Shown here: positions 16,415 through 26,075 of the stretch, piece by piece
How the letters are laid out: each line of letters begins with the position of its first letter
How positions within the stretch are numbered: position 1 is the stretch's first letter
Source: Orrella dioscoreae
Lineage (GTDB): Bacteria; Pseudomonadota; Gammaproteobacteria; Burkholderiales; Burkholderiaceae_B
Reading direction: 5' to 3'
NCBI RefSeq assembly: GCF_900089455.2
Contig: NZ_LT907988.1
Span: forward strand, 2,914,001-2,978,000
DNA length: 64,000 nucleotides
The notes under the pieces: generated by a model
The model's database searches: none
Seen by the model: only the letters and a program-made list of their open reading frames with translations
Told to the model about the DNA's origin: nothing
Position numbers and translations under genes: made by a program

Positions 16415-19400
16415 CTATGTCCGAGAAAGCGACAGCTCCTTAAAGTCATCACCAAGGAATCTGAATTTGTGGCGGAACAGTCCCGCTAACTTAGTATCCG
16501 CCGTCGCAAAAAAAATCTGTCGTGACCCATTGATTGCCAGATGACGCAGATGATCCAGGAAAGACAAGACGTTGATATCGTCCACGTGCGCCACAGGATC
16601 GTCAAAGAGCAGCACCGGCGGGCCTGAGCGGAGACGGCCGTTCATAGCTAGGAAAAGAGAAAGCGCGAATGCTGCACGCTGTCCAGTACTCATCTGATCG
16701 AGTTCGACCTTGCCGCCCGTTTTTCGACGGACAATGGCCAATGTGCCGCGATCGGCCTTCAGTTCGAACTCATTGGGCATATGAATGCTGGCGAACGTGC
16801 GCGCAATCTCTTGCGCATTCTCGGCAAGAATCTTGTTGGTCAGTTCTCCGCCCGAGCTTTGCTGCGTCAAAGTGTCCAAGACACGCTCGGCATCAACCAG
16901 ACGCCCGATGGTCATATCGCACGCCTCGATTTTTTCGGTGAGGTCTGCAACCGCTTTGGTTTCCCTGTCGAGTGCTGTGTCGTTGGCACTTTCCTGCGCG
17001 ACGGCGGTGGCGACTCTAGCAACGAGTTGCTGCGCAGCGGCAAGATTGATGGTTATTTCGTCAGCGGTTTTGTCTGAGCTAATCGCCAGGATCGACGTGA
17101 GAGTCTGGCGAGCTCCGAGCGCGGCTTCTATGTCGGAAACCTGCCTTTGGACCACCTTCGCGAGCGCTTCGGCACTGTCTGGAAGATTGATCGACAGGCG
17201 TGCGGCCAGGGCCTCGCATTCGCGTTGAACGTCACTTGATTCCTGTAAAGCATTCTTGGACGCCTCTTGCGCATTAGACAGCGCCTCTCTGTGATTCGCC
17301 TGCATGACCTGCAATTCATCGAGCGATGGCAGTTCGGCCAACCCGGCTGCCAGCAACCTGTCGGAGAGGTCTTCGGAAGAAAGCCCATCGGCCTGCAGTT
17401 GTTGGACCTGACTTTGTACTGTCTCAAGGCTTGTGCGATCGCGTTCGAGCAGGGCCCTATCCTCATCGATCTGCGCGAGTGCCTCGCGGACTGTCGTTGA
17501 TTGGGCACTCTCGCCCAGAAACGCCCGTATGGGCTCCAGCGCCGATTGCGCCAACCGGACATCGGTCAATGCATCTTCCGTCGCCGCGATCTCGTTCTGG
17601 AGAAGAGCTGCTTGCTCGGAAGTATTGGTGCCGACATCCGCCATCATCCGAACGAACAGCTGGCCGCTTTCGAACTCGGTGTGGCAAACGGGGCAGTGGT
17701 CAGGATTGGGCACACGCTGCAGGATGTCTTGGGCCGTAGCACGCAGACGTTGCGTGAGCACTGTCAGATTGCTCTGTGTTTTCTCTAGTGCCTGAAGAGA
17801 GGCACGGCTTGTGGTGAGCTGGCGTTGAAGTTCGTTGACTCGCGCCTCTACAGAAAAAACGGCCGCTTCGACACGTTGGTCCAGCAACCGCTCGACGGCG
17901 TTCACGTTCACCTTGTTTCCGACGAGCGCAAGCCTCGATGCTCGTGCGCGGAAACTATCTTGTCGCTCCAGCGCCTGCTTGGACAGCCGCGCAAAATCGG
18001 TACGCGCGTAGGGCAGCAGCGCATCGCCCGTCGCAATCTGGCCAGCTGACGCCTGCGTGGCACGCTGCGCTTTGGACTGCTCAGTTTTGGCGGCCTTGGC
18101 TCGCTCATCCAGTGCCGTTGCCTTGCCTGCTTCCTCGTTGAGGTTCGCCAAGAGCTGCAGCGCGCTTGGGGGATCACTGTGCAGCACGTCGACCGAAGAA
18201 TGCCGAAGCAGTTCGATCGTTGTGGCCGCTTCCTGCAGAATCTCGCGCAAGGAAGCGATACCGGCTTTTTCTTCTGGGGGCTGCAACCACCCCAACTGCT
18301 TCAACGCAGTAAGCAACTCTAAGAATAGGCTGTCCGACAGTTTCGGGGCTTTCTTGACGACATCCATGCGGCCCGCAGCGGCCAGCTTCAGCTGCTTATT
18401 GGTCGCATTGTCGCGGTGCAGACCCTTCAGCTCGTCGCGGACCCTATCGACCACACGACGAAGCCGATCTGCTAGGTTCTCAGCGGCCGCTCCGAGTACC
18501 AGGCGGGCGACGTCGGCGCCGATCTGATCCGAGCTAGCCGACACGCTGAGATTGACAGCGGCATCGGTATCAAGAAAGTTGAATTTTCCGAAACTATCCT
18601 GGATGCTGACCTTCTTGAGTTCGGTCTTGGCATACCAGTTCGAGTGACGCGCTCGGAGGCGAGCCGAATCCGTGGTAGATGAAAGCTTTTCCAAAGTACC
18701 CGCAAGTTCCAGAGTAACGGAAGTCCGATCCAGCAAGACGGAGGAACGGCGATTTCGTCCGCAGTACCCAAACTCTATCGCTTCGAGCAGCGAGGTCTTA
18801 CCTACTCCATTGCTGCCGACGATCAAATTGACACGTCCCAGAGGATGGTCTTTTTGCTCGGGATGCGGCCGAAACCCTTTGATTGTCAAACGCTTGAGGA
18901 AGTGGCGTGCTGCTGCCGTTTCAGCGGGAAGCAGCGCCATCGGGGAGACGGGCCGCGCGGCCTTATCTTTCGTTCCCGCGACGATACGGCGCACCGCGTC
19001 GGGCACCGAGATATCGTCATCCAGTATGAACCCCAACCCATGTTGTTCTAGAGTTTGTGACCACGTAGTCGCCAGATCGACAGGCATGGCACCTGTAGGC
19101 GCGGCAGAGTTCCCTTTGGCGAGAAGGTCTGGCACGTCCTCTTCCCGGACGATTTGTTTGCGAGCGTACTCCCTGTCCCCCTCAATGACGGCCTTAAAGC
19201 GGGTGTACTCGCCCTGATCCGCCTCATTCTCGCTCGTGATGAAATACAAATAGTGGCTCCACCGCAGATCGGTGGCGACCTGGGTGGAGAAGTACATCGG
19301 CGAGAGAACTTCTTCCTGATAGCGCTTGAGCGAGGCGGCCGTTGTAGCCAACTGATCATTCAGATCGAAATAGCGGATCGCGTATTCGCGCGAGCCGAAC

Positions 19401-19492
19401 CGATCGACGCCGCGAAACACTCCTGGGCTTACACCTTCGAGGTCAGGGTATCGGCCTCTGAGTATTTCTTCCACACGCTGGGCGTTGATCAT
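16415..19492 (-). CDS. Rad50/SbcC-like zinc-hook ATPase of a nitrilase-coupled two-gene module
   Basis: A 1025-residue SMC/Rad50-type ATPase. An unusual N-terminal region (1-195: ...EEILRGRYPDLEGVSPGVFRGVDRFGSREYAIRYFDL...) precedes the ATPase; I do not recognise it. Walker A is GSNGVGKTS at 226-234. A long coiled coil is broken by a zinc hook DHCPVC (C600, C603). The ABC signature MSTGQRAAFALSLFL is near 934, Walker B PVLLFDDP at 959-966, followed by a D-loop-like AHVDD. Rad50-type proteins form DNA-bound dimers, often gating a partner effector. Its ATG overlaps the stop of the upstream nitrilase-fold gene by ATGA, so the two are translationally coupled. No Mre11-type nuclease is nearby. Confidence 0.85.
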   Translation of the reverse strand: MINAQRVEEILRGRYPDLEGVSPGVFRGVDRFGSREYAIRYFDLNDQLATTAASLKRYQEEVLSPMYFSTQVATDLRWSHYLYFITSENEADQGEYTRFKAVIEGDREYARKQIVREEDVPDLLAKGNSAAPTGAMPVDLATTWSQTLEQHGLGFILDDDISVPDAVRRIVAGTKDKAARPVSPMALLPAETAAARHFLKRLTIKGFRPHPEQKDHPLGRVNLIVGSNGVGKTSLLEAIEFGYCGRNRRSSVLLDRTSVTLELAGTLEKLSSTTDSARLRARHSNWYAKTELKKVSIQDSFGKFNFLDTDAAVNLSVSASSDQIGADVARLVLGAAAENLADRLRRVVDRVRDELKGLHRDNATNKQLKLAAAGRMDVVKKAPKLSDSLFLELLTALKQLGWLQPPEEKAGIASLREILQEAATTIELLRHSSVDVLHSDPPSALQLLANLNEEAGKATALDERAKAAKTEQSKAQRATQASAGQIATGDALLPYARTDFARLSKQALERQDSFRARASRLALVGNKVNVNAVERLLDQRVEAAVFSVEARVNELQRQLTTSRASLQALEKTQSNLTVLTQRLRATAQDILQRVPNPDHCPVCHTEFESGQLFVRMMADVGTNTSEQAALLQNEIAATEDALTDVRLAQSALEPIRAFLGESAQSTTVREALAQIDEDRALLERDRTSLETVQSQVQQLQADGLSSEDLSDRLLAAGLAELPSLDELQVMQANHREALSNAQEASKNALQESSDVQRECEALAARLSINLPDSAEALAKVVQRQVSDIEAALGARQTLTSILAISSDKTADEITINLAAAQQLVARVATAVAQESANDTALDRETKAVADLTEKIEACDMTIGRLVDAERVLDTLTQQSSGGELTNKILAENAQEIARTFASIHMPNEFELKADRGTLAIVRRKTGGKVELDQMSTGQRAAFALSLFLAMNGRLRSGPPVLLFDDPVAHVDDINVLSFLDHLRHLAINGSRQIFFATADTKLAGLFRHKFRFLGDDFKELSLSRT

Positions 19493-21309
19493 GACCTGTC
19501 TTCCGCGAAGTCCACCGGCGATGCGCCAGCGGGAATGTCAATAAGATTCGTGCCTTGGGGCCCGCGAGCGCCGTAGTTGTTGTCCCTACGAAATACAACG
19601 CACAACCGGTCCTGCGCACGCACAATTGCATCCGCAAGTTCTGCCCCGTTCTTGCCGTCACGGATAGCTGCGTTCACAGCGTGGCCGACGATGGCTTGCT
19701 TGAGTTTCTGGTGCACGCTGTCGATCTCCGTGTCATCGGCCTGATCCGCAAGATAAACCAGCGCAGCCCCCCCCCGCCCACCCGTTTCCGGCTGAACGTT
19801 GTGATGTGGTGCCTCCCGGCGCCATGCGAAGTGGAAACCATCAGCAAGGTCTCGTACCGGCGCTGGCCACGGCACATCGCTCTGAGTTAACCTAATTGCA
19901 TCATGTGCGCGCTGCAGTCTCTTTCTGCGGTAAGCGACGCCGGGCCTCGTCGGCTCAATGTCCTGGTGAACAGTCACCCTTCGGATCGATTCCTCGTCCC
20001 GATCCAGCTGAAAAGCGTCGAGTTCGTTGACCGCGTACCAGGTTGTCGGATTTCCGCGAGGGCCAACAAGAATTTCTATGGCTCGCTCGACCGCGAGCGG
20101 GCTGGCTTGTGATGCCTGCTGTAACGGACCCGCGATCGCTTGATAACCGAGCAGCACGACGGCAAAGCCATCGTGGGCAATAGCGCCTGGCTCCCACGCA
20201 TTTGTCACTGAGTTCCACGTACAGCGATCCTCGATCGAGACAAAGGTTTTTGGCACGAGTGCCTGTTCACCTAAAAAAAACAGTTTTTGTTTCTGCAGTT
20301 GAAGGATCTGGCCTTCGTAGTTTAGGAAGAAAGAATGCCATCGTTGTGAGAGCACACTGTAGTAAAGTCCTCCTCGGTGCAGCTCGTCGATCAGCGCATC
20401 GTCGGCACCGAATTTTGCCGGTGGCGCATACCAAGCTGAGCCGGCGACGTTTTTCCATTCGGCAAACCTCCCGCCGCCTACCGCCTCCATGATGTTTTGG
20501 GCCCAGTTCAAGCAAAGTAGCTCGACATGACTATTGGTACCAACAGTACATAGCCGCGCGCGGTAGGCAGCGTAGTCCACATGAGCAGGCTTTGGATTGA
20601 GCTGGATGTGAATCAGCAAACAGTTGAGGTGAGCCTGATCTACGTGGTCGGAGAAGTCGAAGGCATCGGAGCAGATGATCGATAACAAGCTCATCTTCCC
20701 TGCGCCGCGGTTGAACGCGTAGACAGCTCGACCGACACATAACGAGGTCTGCTCGACATCGCGATAGTCTCTACATGCAACGGTTTTGAGCTGTACTAGC
20801 AAGACGAGAACTGCCTGGCCATTCGCGTCATGAGCCCAGAACACATATAACAGAGGATCGACATAACGCTTCTGCGCTATTTGTCTTGGGTCGATCGGCT
20901 CGTGATGGAATACGCATTGACCAGCGGCGTTGCAACGCTCAGCGAGCGCCTGCATCTCTGCCGGCGGTATGCTTTCACAGCCGAGTACCCACAAAGCACC
21001 AACCGGGGGCCGGTATCGTCCAGCAATAATCTCCTCAACAACGCTCCACGGAACGCAGTACTCGGGAGCAACAGCTAAGTCGGCATGGACTTGGGCTGCA
21101 GTCGAGACGAAACCACTGCAGAGTGCATGACCGAGGGCCGCATCCGCATGCCCTACCCTTGCCTCATTGGCTTCAATGACCCCAGTCGGCTGAAGTAAAA
21201 CTGCGCGATACGGTTCGCGGGCTGCGTTTAGTGCCTGCAAACCAAAAAGCGTAAGTGGCAGCGGACGCTGCCGCAACACATCTTCGACATCGATAATGTT
21301 AATTGCCAC
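19489..21309 (-). CDS. Nitrilase-fold (carbon-nitrogen hydrolase) protein, putative effector of the Rad50-like module
   Basis: A 606-residue protein. Residues about 70-260 carry a carbon-nitrogen-hydrolase pattern in correct order and spacing: catalytic Glu in LAVAPEYCVP (E83), Lys in VLLVQLKTV (K175) and nucleophile Cys in LLSIICSDAFDF (C213). E-K and K-C spacings of 92 and 38 resemble nitrilases. Residues 290-606 are not recognised and contain no Walker motif. Nitrilase-superfamily enzymes cleave or condense C-N bonds in nitriles, amides, NAD precursors and N-terminal Asn/Gln. The substrate here is unknown. Start is GTG with GGAG upstream. Overlap with the Rad50-like gene suggests an effector-sensor pair, by analogy with other SMC-linked defence systems. 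Alternative: nucleotide-salvage enzyme. Confidence 0.7.
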   Translation of the reverse strand: MAINIIDVEDVLRQRPLPLTLFGLQALNAAREPYRAVLLQPTGVIEANEARVGHADAALGHALCSGFVSTAAQVHADLAVAPEYCVPWSVVEEIIAGRYRPPVGALWVLGCESIPPAEMQALAERCNAAGQCVFHHEPIDPRQIAQKRYVDPLLYVFWAHDANGQAVLVLLVQLKTVACRDYRDVEQTSLCVGRAVYAFNRGAGKMSLLSIICSDAFDFSDHVDQAHLNCLLIHIQLNPKPAHVDYAAYRARLCTVGTNSHVELLCLNWAQNIMEAVGGGRFAEWKNVAGSAWYAPPAKFGADDALIDELHRGGLYYSVLSQRWHSFFLNYEGQILQLQKQKLFFLGEQALVPKTFVSIEDRCTWNSVTNAWEPGAIAHDGFAVVLLGYQAIAGPLQQASQASPLAVERAIEILVGPRGNPTTWYAVNELDAFQLDRDEESIRRVTVHQDIEPTRPGVAYRRKRLQRAHDAIRLTQSDVPWPAPVRDLADGFHFAWRREAPHHNVQPETGGRGGAALVYLADQADDTEIDSVHQKLKQAIVGHAVNAAIRDGKNGAELADAIVRAQDRLCVVFRRDNNYGARGPQGTNLIDIPAGASPVDFAEDRS

Positions 21310-21455
21310 AGTGCTCCGTCCCTAGCGTCCATTATTTTCTTGGTATCCGCCGCCCCGAAGAGAAAGCGTCCATGTCACCTGTTTTTTCTTTGGTCTGTTT
21401 TTTGCATTGTAACAAGGTGTGCGCATGCGGTACGGCCTTCCTCCGCATGAAATTA

Positions 21456-21692
21456 TCATTTCTTACGTACCTGCTCCTGCCTTCTCTTCTTATACTGACG
21501 ATCTCCCAATATGAACGCCTCCAGCATATGCGGAACGAGTGTGATTGCGTCCACGTGCTCACCATATACCTGCGTGTGCAGTTCGGCGTAGTGGTCAAGT
21601 TGAGCCTTAAGCACCGCCGAACACGAGAAGGTGAGCTTGACACTCTCGGTCCTCGGTAGCGGCCCTAGCCGCAGCGTGTTGGTCGTGCTCAT
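21456..21692 (-). CDS. DUF2274 domain protein, last gene of the trb operon
   Basis: A 78-residue protein starting MSTTNTLRLGPLPRTESVKLTF, the standard beginning of DUF2274 proteins that follow trbI in Tn4371-type ICEs. The body (LKAQLDHYAELHTQVYGEHVDAITLVPHMLEAFILGDRQYKK) looks like a ribbon-helix-helix-type DNA-binding protein. Overlaps the trbI stop (ATGA). The exact role in transfer is not established. Confidence 0.8.
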   Translation of the reverse strand: MSTTNTLRLGPLPRTESVKLTFSCSAVLKAQLDHYAELHTQVYGEHVDAITLVPHMLEAFILGDRQYKKRRQEQVRKK

Positions 21693-22981
21693 CGTGAAGT
21701 CCCCCGATTGAAGAACAGAGGCTGGTACGGCCGCAGCACCAGATCCCGATTGACGATGATGCGAACCGGCAGGCCCGGCCGCTCGGTCAACGTGGGCTGG
21801 ATGTTGAGGTTGCGCCGGGTCATCTCCTGGCCGACCTGATTGATGCTGTCCTGCGCGCTGTCGCGCCCGGCGATGATGATGCGATCTCCGTCTTGCCGGT
21901 TCTCAGGCGCGGCCAGCTCGGCGCCGACGCCCAGCAGCGTGGTCAGCACCGCACCGGCGAAGATGCGATCCCAATGCCAATCGACACCATCCTCCAGGCC
22001 GGCGTAGCCGGCCGGGTCGGTGCCGGCTAGGTTGTCGAGCGTCAGCGAAGACGTATCGGGCAGAATGATCCGGTTCCAGACGACTTGAACGCGGCTCTGC
22101 CCATAGCTGACTTGGCTGTTGTAGCGGCCGAGGATGCGGGAACCCTGCGGAATCAGCAGGAAGCGCCCGGTGGCCGTGTCATAGACCGGCTCCGTCACCG
22201 TGGCGATCACATCGCCCGGCAAGTCCGACTTGATGCCCGTAACCAGCGCCCCGGCGACCACCGTTCCGGCCATGACCTGATACGGCGAGGCCGGCAGGGT
22301 CAGATTGCCGGAGTTACGGGTTTCCGTGGTTCCGGCCTGCTGGAACGCCTCCTTCTGGTCTTGCCTGTTCTGCACGGCTGTTGGGTCGGCGGGCTGGGCC
22401 GCCGTCGAGGCCGGCCCAGCCGCCATCGGGTCGAAGGCTGCATTGGTGGAGAAGCCCGGCGCAGCAGCGACCTGCGACTGCGCCTCCGGCGCGGCTTGCG
22501 GGGTGCCGGTGCGGAAGAAGACCGACGATGCAGCCGCTTCCTCGGCCTCCTTCAAGCGGGCCAGGCGTTCCGCCTCGGCAGGGTCGTGACCGGGGGCCGC
22601 GTAGGCGGCCACGGCCGGCTGCTGCGAATTCACGATGGCCGGCCCAAGGTCGCCCGGCAGCGGCGGCCCCAGCTCGGGCACGTCGGGGGGCAAGGTCGGC
22701 GGCAGCTTGGAATAGTCGGCCGGAAGCTGGTCGAGTCCTTCGGAGCGTGAAACGCGATCCACGTTGTAAAGCTCGGCTTGCTCGTTGGCCGTGCGCCGCT
22801 GCGGTTGCAGCGACCACATCAGCGCGCCGAGCACGGCGACCGACAGGCCGCCGGCGAGGATGGCCAGCGTGCGCCGGTTCAGCCGTGTGACCGGACGCGG
22901 CTGGGCGCGTAGCACCACCGTTTCGGGCTTGACCTTGCCCGCCTGCGGCGCGGCAACGTCGGGAGTGTCGTCCTGGCTCAT
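21689..22981 (-). CDS. trbI: TrbI (VirB10-like) outer-membrane-complex protein
   Basis: 430 residues. A cytoplasmic N-terminus is followed by one membrane helix (TLAILAGGLSVAVLGALMWSL, about 44-64). A proline/alanine-rich periplasmic linker precedes a VirB10 domain (YQVMAGTVVAGALVTGIKSDLPGDVIATVTEPVYDTATGRFLLIPQGSRILGRYNSQVSYGQSRVQVVWNRI). It spans both membranes and links energy from the inner-membrane ATPases to the TrbG/TrbH pore. It follows trbG by only 2 nt, as part of one long overlapping operon. Confidence 0.95.
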   Translation of the reverse strand: MSQDDTPDVAAPQAGKVKPETVVLRAQPRPVTRLNRRTLAILAGGLSVAVLGALMWSLQPQRRTANEQAELYNVDRVSRSEGLDQLPADYSKLPPTLPPDVPELGPPLPGDLGPAIVNSQQPAVAAYAAPGHDPAEAERLARLKEAEEAAASSVFFRTGTPQAAPEAQSQVAAAPGFSTNAAFDPMAAGPASTAAQPADPTAVQNRQDQKEAFQQAGTTETRNSGNLTLPASPYQVMAGTVVAGALVTGIKSDLPGDVIATVTEPVYDTATGRFLLIPQGSRILGRYNSQVSYGQSRVQVVWNRIILPDTSSLTLDNLAGTDPAGYAGLEDGVDWHWDRIFAGAVLTTLLGVGAELAAPENRQDGDRIIIAGRDSAQDSINQVGQEMTRRNLNIQPTLTERPGLPVRIIVNRDLVLRPYQPLFFNRGTSR

Positions 22982-22983
22982 GG

Positions 22984-23973
22984 TCAGTTCCTCCGCGTGC
23001 CATCCGTGCGCTCGATGCGTACCACGTCGCCACCGTCCCCGCCCAAGCGCAGTTCAGCCGCACCGAACAGCCGATCGACGATGTAGTACGGCGAGCGGAA
23101 GCGGTAGTTCACCAGTTGCCCGTCGCCCTGCGCGCCGATCACGAACAGCGGCGGCAGCTCTCCCTGGGCAATGCCCGCGGGGAACTGGATATAGACCTTC
23201 TCGCCGTCGTCGAAAGCGCGCAGCGGCTTCCACGGCGGATTGCTGCCGCTGATCGCGTAGCGGAAGCGGATGCGCTCAAGCGACAGGCCGGTATCGACCG
23301 GCGCGGTCGCCTGCGCGGCCTGCGCCTGGCGCTGCAAGGCCAGCATCCGGTCTCTTGGGTAATCCCAGGACACCGAGGCCATCCAGGCGCGTTCGGTCGA
23401 AGTGAGTTCCAGCAGATATGTCCGGCGGCTGGTGGTGATGACCAGGTTCGTCTTCAACCCGGAACGGATTGGCTTGACCAGCACATTGATCCGCAGCTCG
23501 TCGCCGCTGCCACTGGACGTGTCGCCGACGATCCAGCGCACGGTATCGCCGGCGGCGACCGTCACCAGTTCTTCGCCCGGCTGGAGCGAAACCACCGTCA
23601 CCCGCCCCGGCGCGGCATAGACCTGATACAGCGCGCCGTCGGTGTACGGCCAGACTTGAATCGCGTTGACGTAGCCCTCGCGCGTGGGCGCAATACGCGC
23701 CTCGGCATTGGCCTTCGATACGCGCACAGTTTCGTCGGCCGGCTCCGGCGCCGGCGGCGCTTCGTCCACCTCGGGCAGCGGTTTCAACTGCGCCGGCATC
23801 GGCAGCACCGTTGGCACCTCCACCACTTCGACCGGCTTGGGCGGTTCAGGCAACGGCTGGGCCTGCATGGGTTCATCGAGCGAAATGGTCGGCGGCGGCT
23901 TGCCCTGCGTGGCGCAGCCCGACAGGGCAAGAAGCAACAACGGCAAAGCGTAAAAGCGGAAAGGCAGGTTCAT
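22984..23973 (-). CDS. trbG: TrbG (VirB9-like) secretion-channel protein
   Basis: 329 residues with an N-terminal lipoprotein-like signal (LPLLLLALSGCATQ, lipobox LSGC at about 18). The VirB9/CagX domain includes ...ANAEARIAPTREGYVNAIQVWPYTDGALYQVYAAPGRVTVVSLQPGEEL... and the C-terminal ...VIGAQGDGQLVNYRFRSPYYIVDRLFGAAELRLG.... It forms the outer-membrane ring of the conjugative T4SS with TrbI. ATG at 23973 overlaps the trbF stop (ATGA), which fixes this start over longer upstream-open forms. Confidence 0.95.
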   Translation of the reverse strand: MNLPFRFYALPLLLLALSGCATQGKPPPTISLDEPMQAQPLPEPPKPVEVVEVPTVLPMPAQLKPLPEVDEAPPAPEPADETVRVSKANAEARIAPTREGYVNAIQVWPYTDGALYQVYAAPGRVTVVSLQPGEELVTVAAGDTVRWIVGDTSSGSGDELRINVLVKPIRSGLKTNLVITTSRRTYLLELTSTERAWMASVSWDYPRDRMLALQRQAQAAQATAPVDTGLSLERIRFRYAISGSNPPWKPLRAFDDGEKVYIQFPAGIAQGELPPLFVIGAQGDGQLVNYRFRSPYYIVDRLFGAAELRLGGDGGDVVRIERTDGTRRN

Positions 23974-24674
23974 GGCTTGGCTCCTTCGGAAGAATCCAGC
24001 TCGCGGCTCCACGACATGCCGTTGACGTAGATGCCAAGCGGGTTGTGGCGTAGGAGTTCTTCGGTGCGCGGGGTCTGCTGCACGATGGACACCACGGCCG
24101 TCCACCGCTCCAGCCCGGCGGCGGCGCCGTTGACGTAGCGGCGCTCCGTCCAGCGCACGTTGAAAGACGTGTCGCTTGCGCGCACGACGCTGCTGATCTG
24201 CACCGTCACCGACTCGCGGCCGATGCGGGCGAACGGGTCATTGCTACGGGCGTAGTCGTTGAGCACGGCCGCGCCCCTGTCGGTGGTGTAGTCGTAGGCG
24301 TCCAGCCAGTTCTGCCGCACCACGATGGGGTCGATGGACAGCGATCGAACCAGCGTGATGAAGCGCGCGATGTGGTGCGCCGTTTGTGCGTCGTTGGGCC
24401 GGTACGGCGTGGCCGCTTCGCCCACGGCGCGTACCTGGCCGGCGTTGTCCACTTCCACCACATAGGGCGTGACGATGGACTGCGCCGAGCGCCAGACCAA
24501 GCCGCCGGCCATCAGCAGTGCCAGCGCCAGGCAGCCGAAGGCCATCAGCCGCCAGTTCTTCGCCTGCACGCGGGCCGAGCCGATACGCTCGTCCCACACC
24601 TGCGCGGCGGATTGGTATGGGGTGGCAGGCTGCGGCGTATCGGCATAGCGCACCTGCGGTCGCTTGAATCGCAT
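23970..24674 (-). CDS. trbF: TrbF (VirB8-like) inner-membrane protein
   Basis: 234 residues: a short cytoplasmic segment, one transmembrane helix (LMAFGCLALALLMAGGLVWRSAQ, about 43-65) and a periplasmic VirB8/TrbF domain (TAHHIARFITLVRSLSIDPIVVRQNWLDAYDYTTDRGAAVLNDYAR...). VirB8 proteins nucleate T4SS assembly. It lies 12 nt downstream of trbL and overlaps trbG. Confidence 0.95.
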   Translation of the reverse strand: MRFKRPQVRYADTPQPATPYQSAAQVWDERIGSARVQAKNWRLMAFGCLALALLMAGGLVWRSAQSIVTPYVVEVDNAGQVRAVGEAATPYRPNDAQTAHHIARFITLVRSLSIDPIVVRQNWLDAYDYTTDRGAAVLNDYARSNDPFARIGRESVTVQISSVVRASDTSFNVRWTERRYVNGAAAGLERWTAVVSIVQQTPRTEELLRHNPLGIYVNGMSWSRELDSSEGAKP

Positions 24675-24686
24675 GGTCGTCTCTCC

Positions 24687-26075
24687 TTATGAATCGGAAT
24701 CGCGCAGGCTCGGGCCTTGCCCTGAGCCGCCACCATCGCCACCGCGCAGCGTGTGAGCGGTGGTGGTCGCGGCGTGGGTCATCTGCTGGCGGCGGTGCAG
24801 GCGCTTGGCCCAGGCCGGTTGCTTCTGCCCGGCGGCGGCCGGGGCATCGCCTTCGGCTGCACTCCCTTGGGCGGCGGCGCCGCTGGCCGCTGCCGCAGCG
24901 CCGCCCGAGATCGGGGCCGCGCCGTCGGCGCGGAAAGCGGCTGCTGTGCGGTCTTTGAGCGAGCGCGCCCCGGCGGCGGCCTTCTGGCCGGCCGCCTGCG
25001 CGCCGGTCTTGGCGACATTGCCCAGGCCGGCCATCGCGCCCTTGGCGCCGCCGCCGGCTGCGGCAGAACCCGTCTGGAATGCCGACCGGGCGCTGCTCGC
25101 CGTCGAAGCGGCGGCCCGCGCACCGCTACCGGCCAGCTTGGCGGCAGCCGGCGCCATGCGCGCCCCGGCCATGACCGCACCGCCCACGCCAGTCGCGGCG
25201 GCACCAATGGCAACGCCCGTGCCAACAGCGCCGACAGCGGCACCGGCCATCGCGCCCGCGCCAAGCTGCGGCGCACCGGATACGAGGCCCGTGGCGATGC
25301 CCGGCCCAAAGATGCCCAGGGCCAGTAGCGCAAGCGAGGCCAGCATCACGACCAGGGCATGGTCGATGGACGGCTCATCCGGCACGGTCTGGAACTCGGC
25401 GAACAGGCTCGAACCGATGCCGACGATGACGGCCAGCACCAGTACCTTGACGCCAGACGACACCACGTTGCCGAGCACCTTTTCCGCGAGGAACGAGGTC
25501 TTGTTCCAGAGCGCGAACGGCACCAGCACGAAACCGGCGAGCGTGGTCAGCTTGAACTCGATCAACGTGATGAAAAGCTGCACCGCTAGCACGAAGAAGC
25601 AGAGGATCACCACCAGCCAGGCGAGGAACATCACCACGATGGGGTCGATGTTCACGAACACCTCGGGGAACCCGGCCATGTCGCCGATCTGCTCCAGAAT
25701 CGGCGCACCCGCGTCGATGCCGGTCTTCGCCAGCCGCCCCGGTTGCAAGAAGTTCTCCATCGTGATGGCCGAGCCGGTGGCCGTCAGTCCCAGGCTGGCG
25801 AACGAGCGGAACACGATGCCGGCCAGCCAGTTGAAGTTGCCGATGATGTAGGCGAAGGCACCGACGTAGAGCACCTTGCGCAGCAGCTTGGCAATCACGT
25901 CTTCGCCCTGGCCGGTGGCGTGGTTCATGGCCCAATACAGGCCGGCGATGGTCATGTCGATGACGATGAGCGTGGCGGTCAGGAACGCCACTTCGCCTTG
26001 CAGCAACCCGAAGCCGGAGTCGATGTAGCGCGAGAACGTGTCGAGGAAGCGGTCGATGATGGTCACGTCGTTCAT
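24687..26075 (-). CDS. trbL: TrbL (VirB6-like) polytopic membrane protein
   Basis: 462 residues with about six hydrophobic segments in the first 270 residues, then an Ala/Gly-rich low-complexity C-terminal third (about 270-460) typical of TrbL. TrbL/VirB6 forms part of the inner-membrane channel for DNA. Its ATG overlaps the trbK-like stop (ATGA). The low-complexity tail produces long open frames on the opposite strand, which are not genes. Confidence 0.95.
   Translation of the reverse strand: MNDVTIIDRFLDTFSRYIDSGFGLLQGEVAFLTATLIVIDMTIAGLYWAMNHATGQGEDVIAKLLRKVLYVGAFAYIIGNFNWLAGIVFRSFASLGLTATGSAITMENFLQPGRLAKTGIDAGAPILEQIGDMAGFPEVFVNIDPIVVMFLAWLVVILCFFVLAVQLFITLIEFKLTTLAGFVLVPFALWNKTSFLAEKVLGNVVSSGVKVLVLAVIVGIGSSLFAEFQTVPDEPSIDHALVVMLASLALLALGIFGPGIATGLVSGAPQLGAGAMAGAAVGAVGTGVAIGAAATGVGGAVMAGARMAPAAAKLAGSGARAAASTASSARSAFQTGSAAAGGGAKGAMAGLGNVAKTGAQAAGQKAAAGARSLKDRTAAAFRADGAAPISGGAAAAASGAAAQGSAAEGDAPAAAGQKQPAWAKRLHRRQQMTHAATTTAHTLRGGDGGGSGQGPSLRDSDS

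Noticed and set aside
21310-21455. Possible Tn4371-type att site (TTTTTCAT-like T-rich run) after DUF2274
   Set aside because: Only an imperfect TTTTTGCAT is present, and the integrase here lies beside guaA; the 16.2-kb junction fits better.
24760-25851. 363-codon plus-strand frame opposite trbL
   Set aside because: Arises from the Ala/Gly-rich low-complexity region of trbL.
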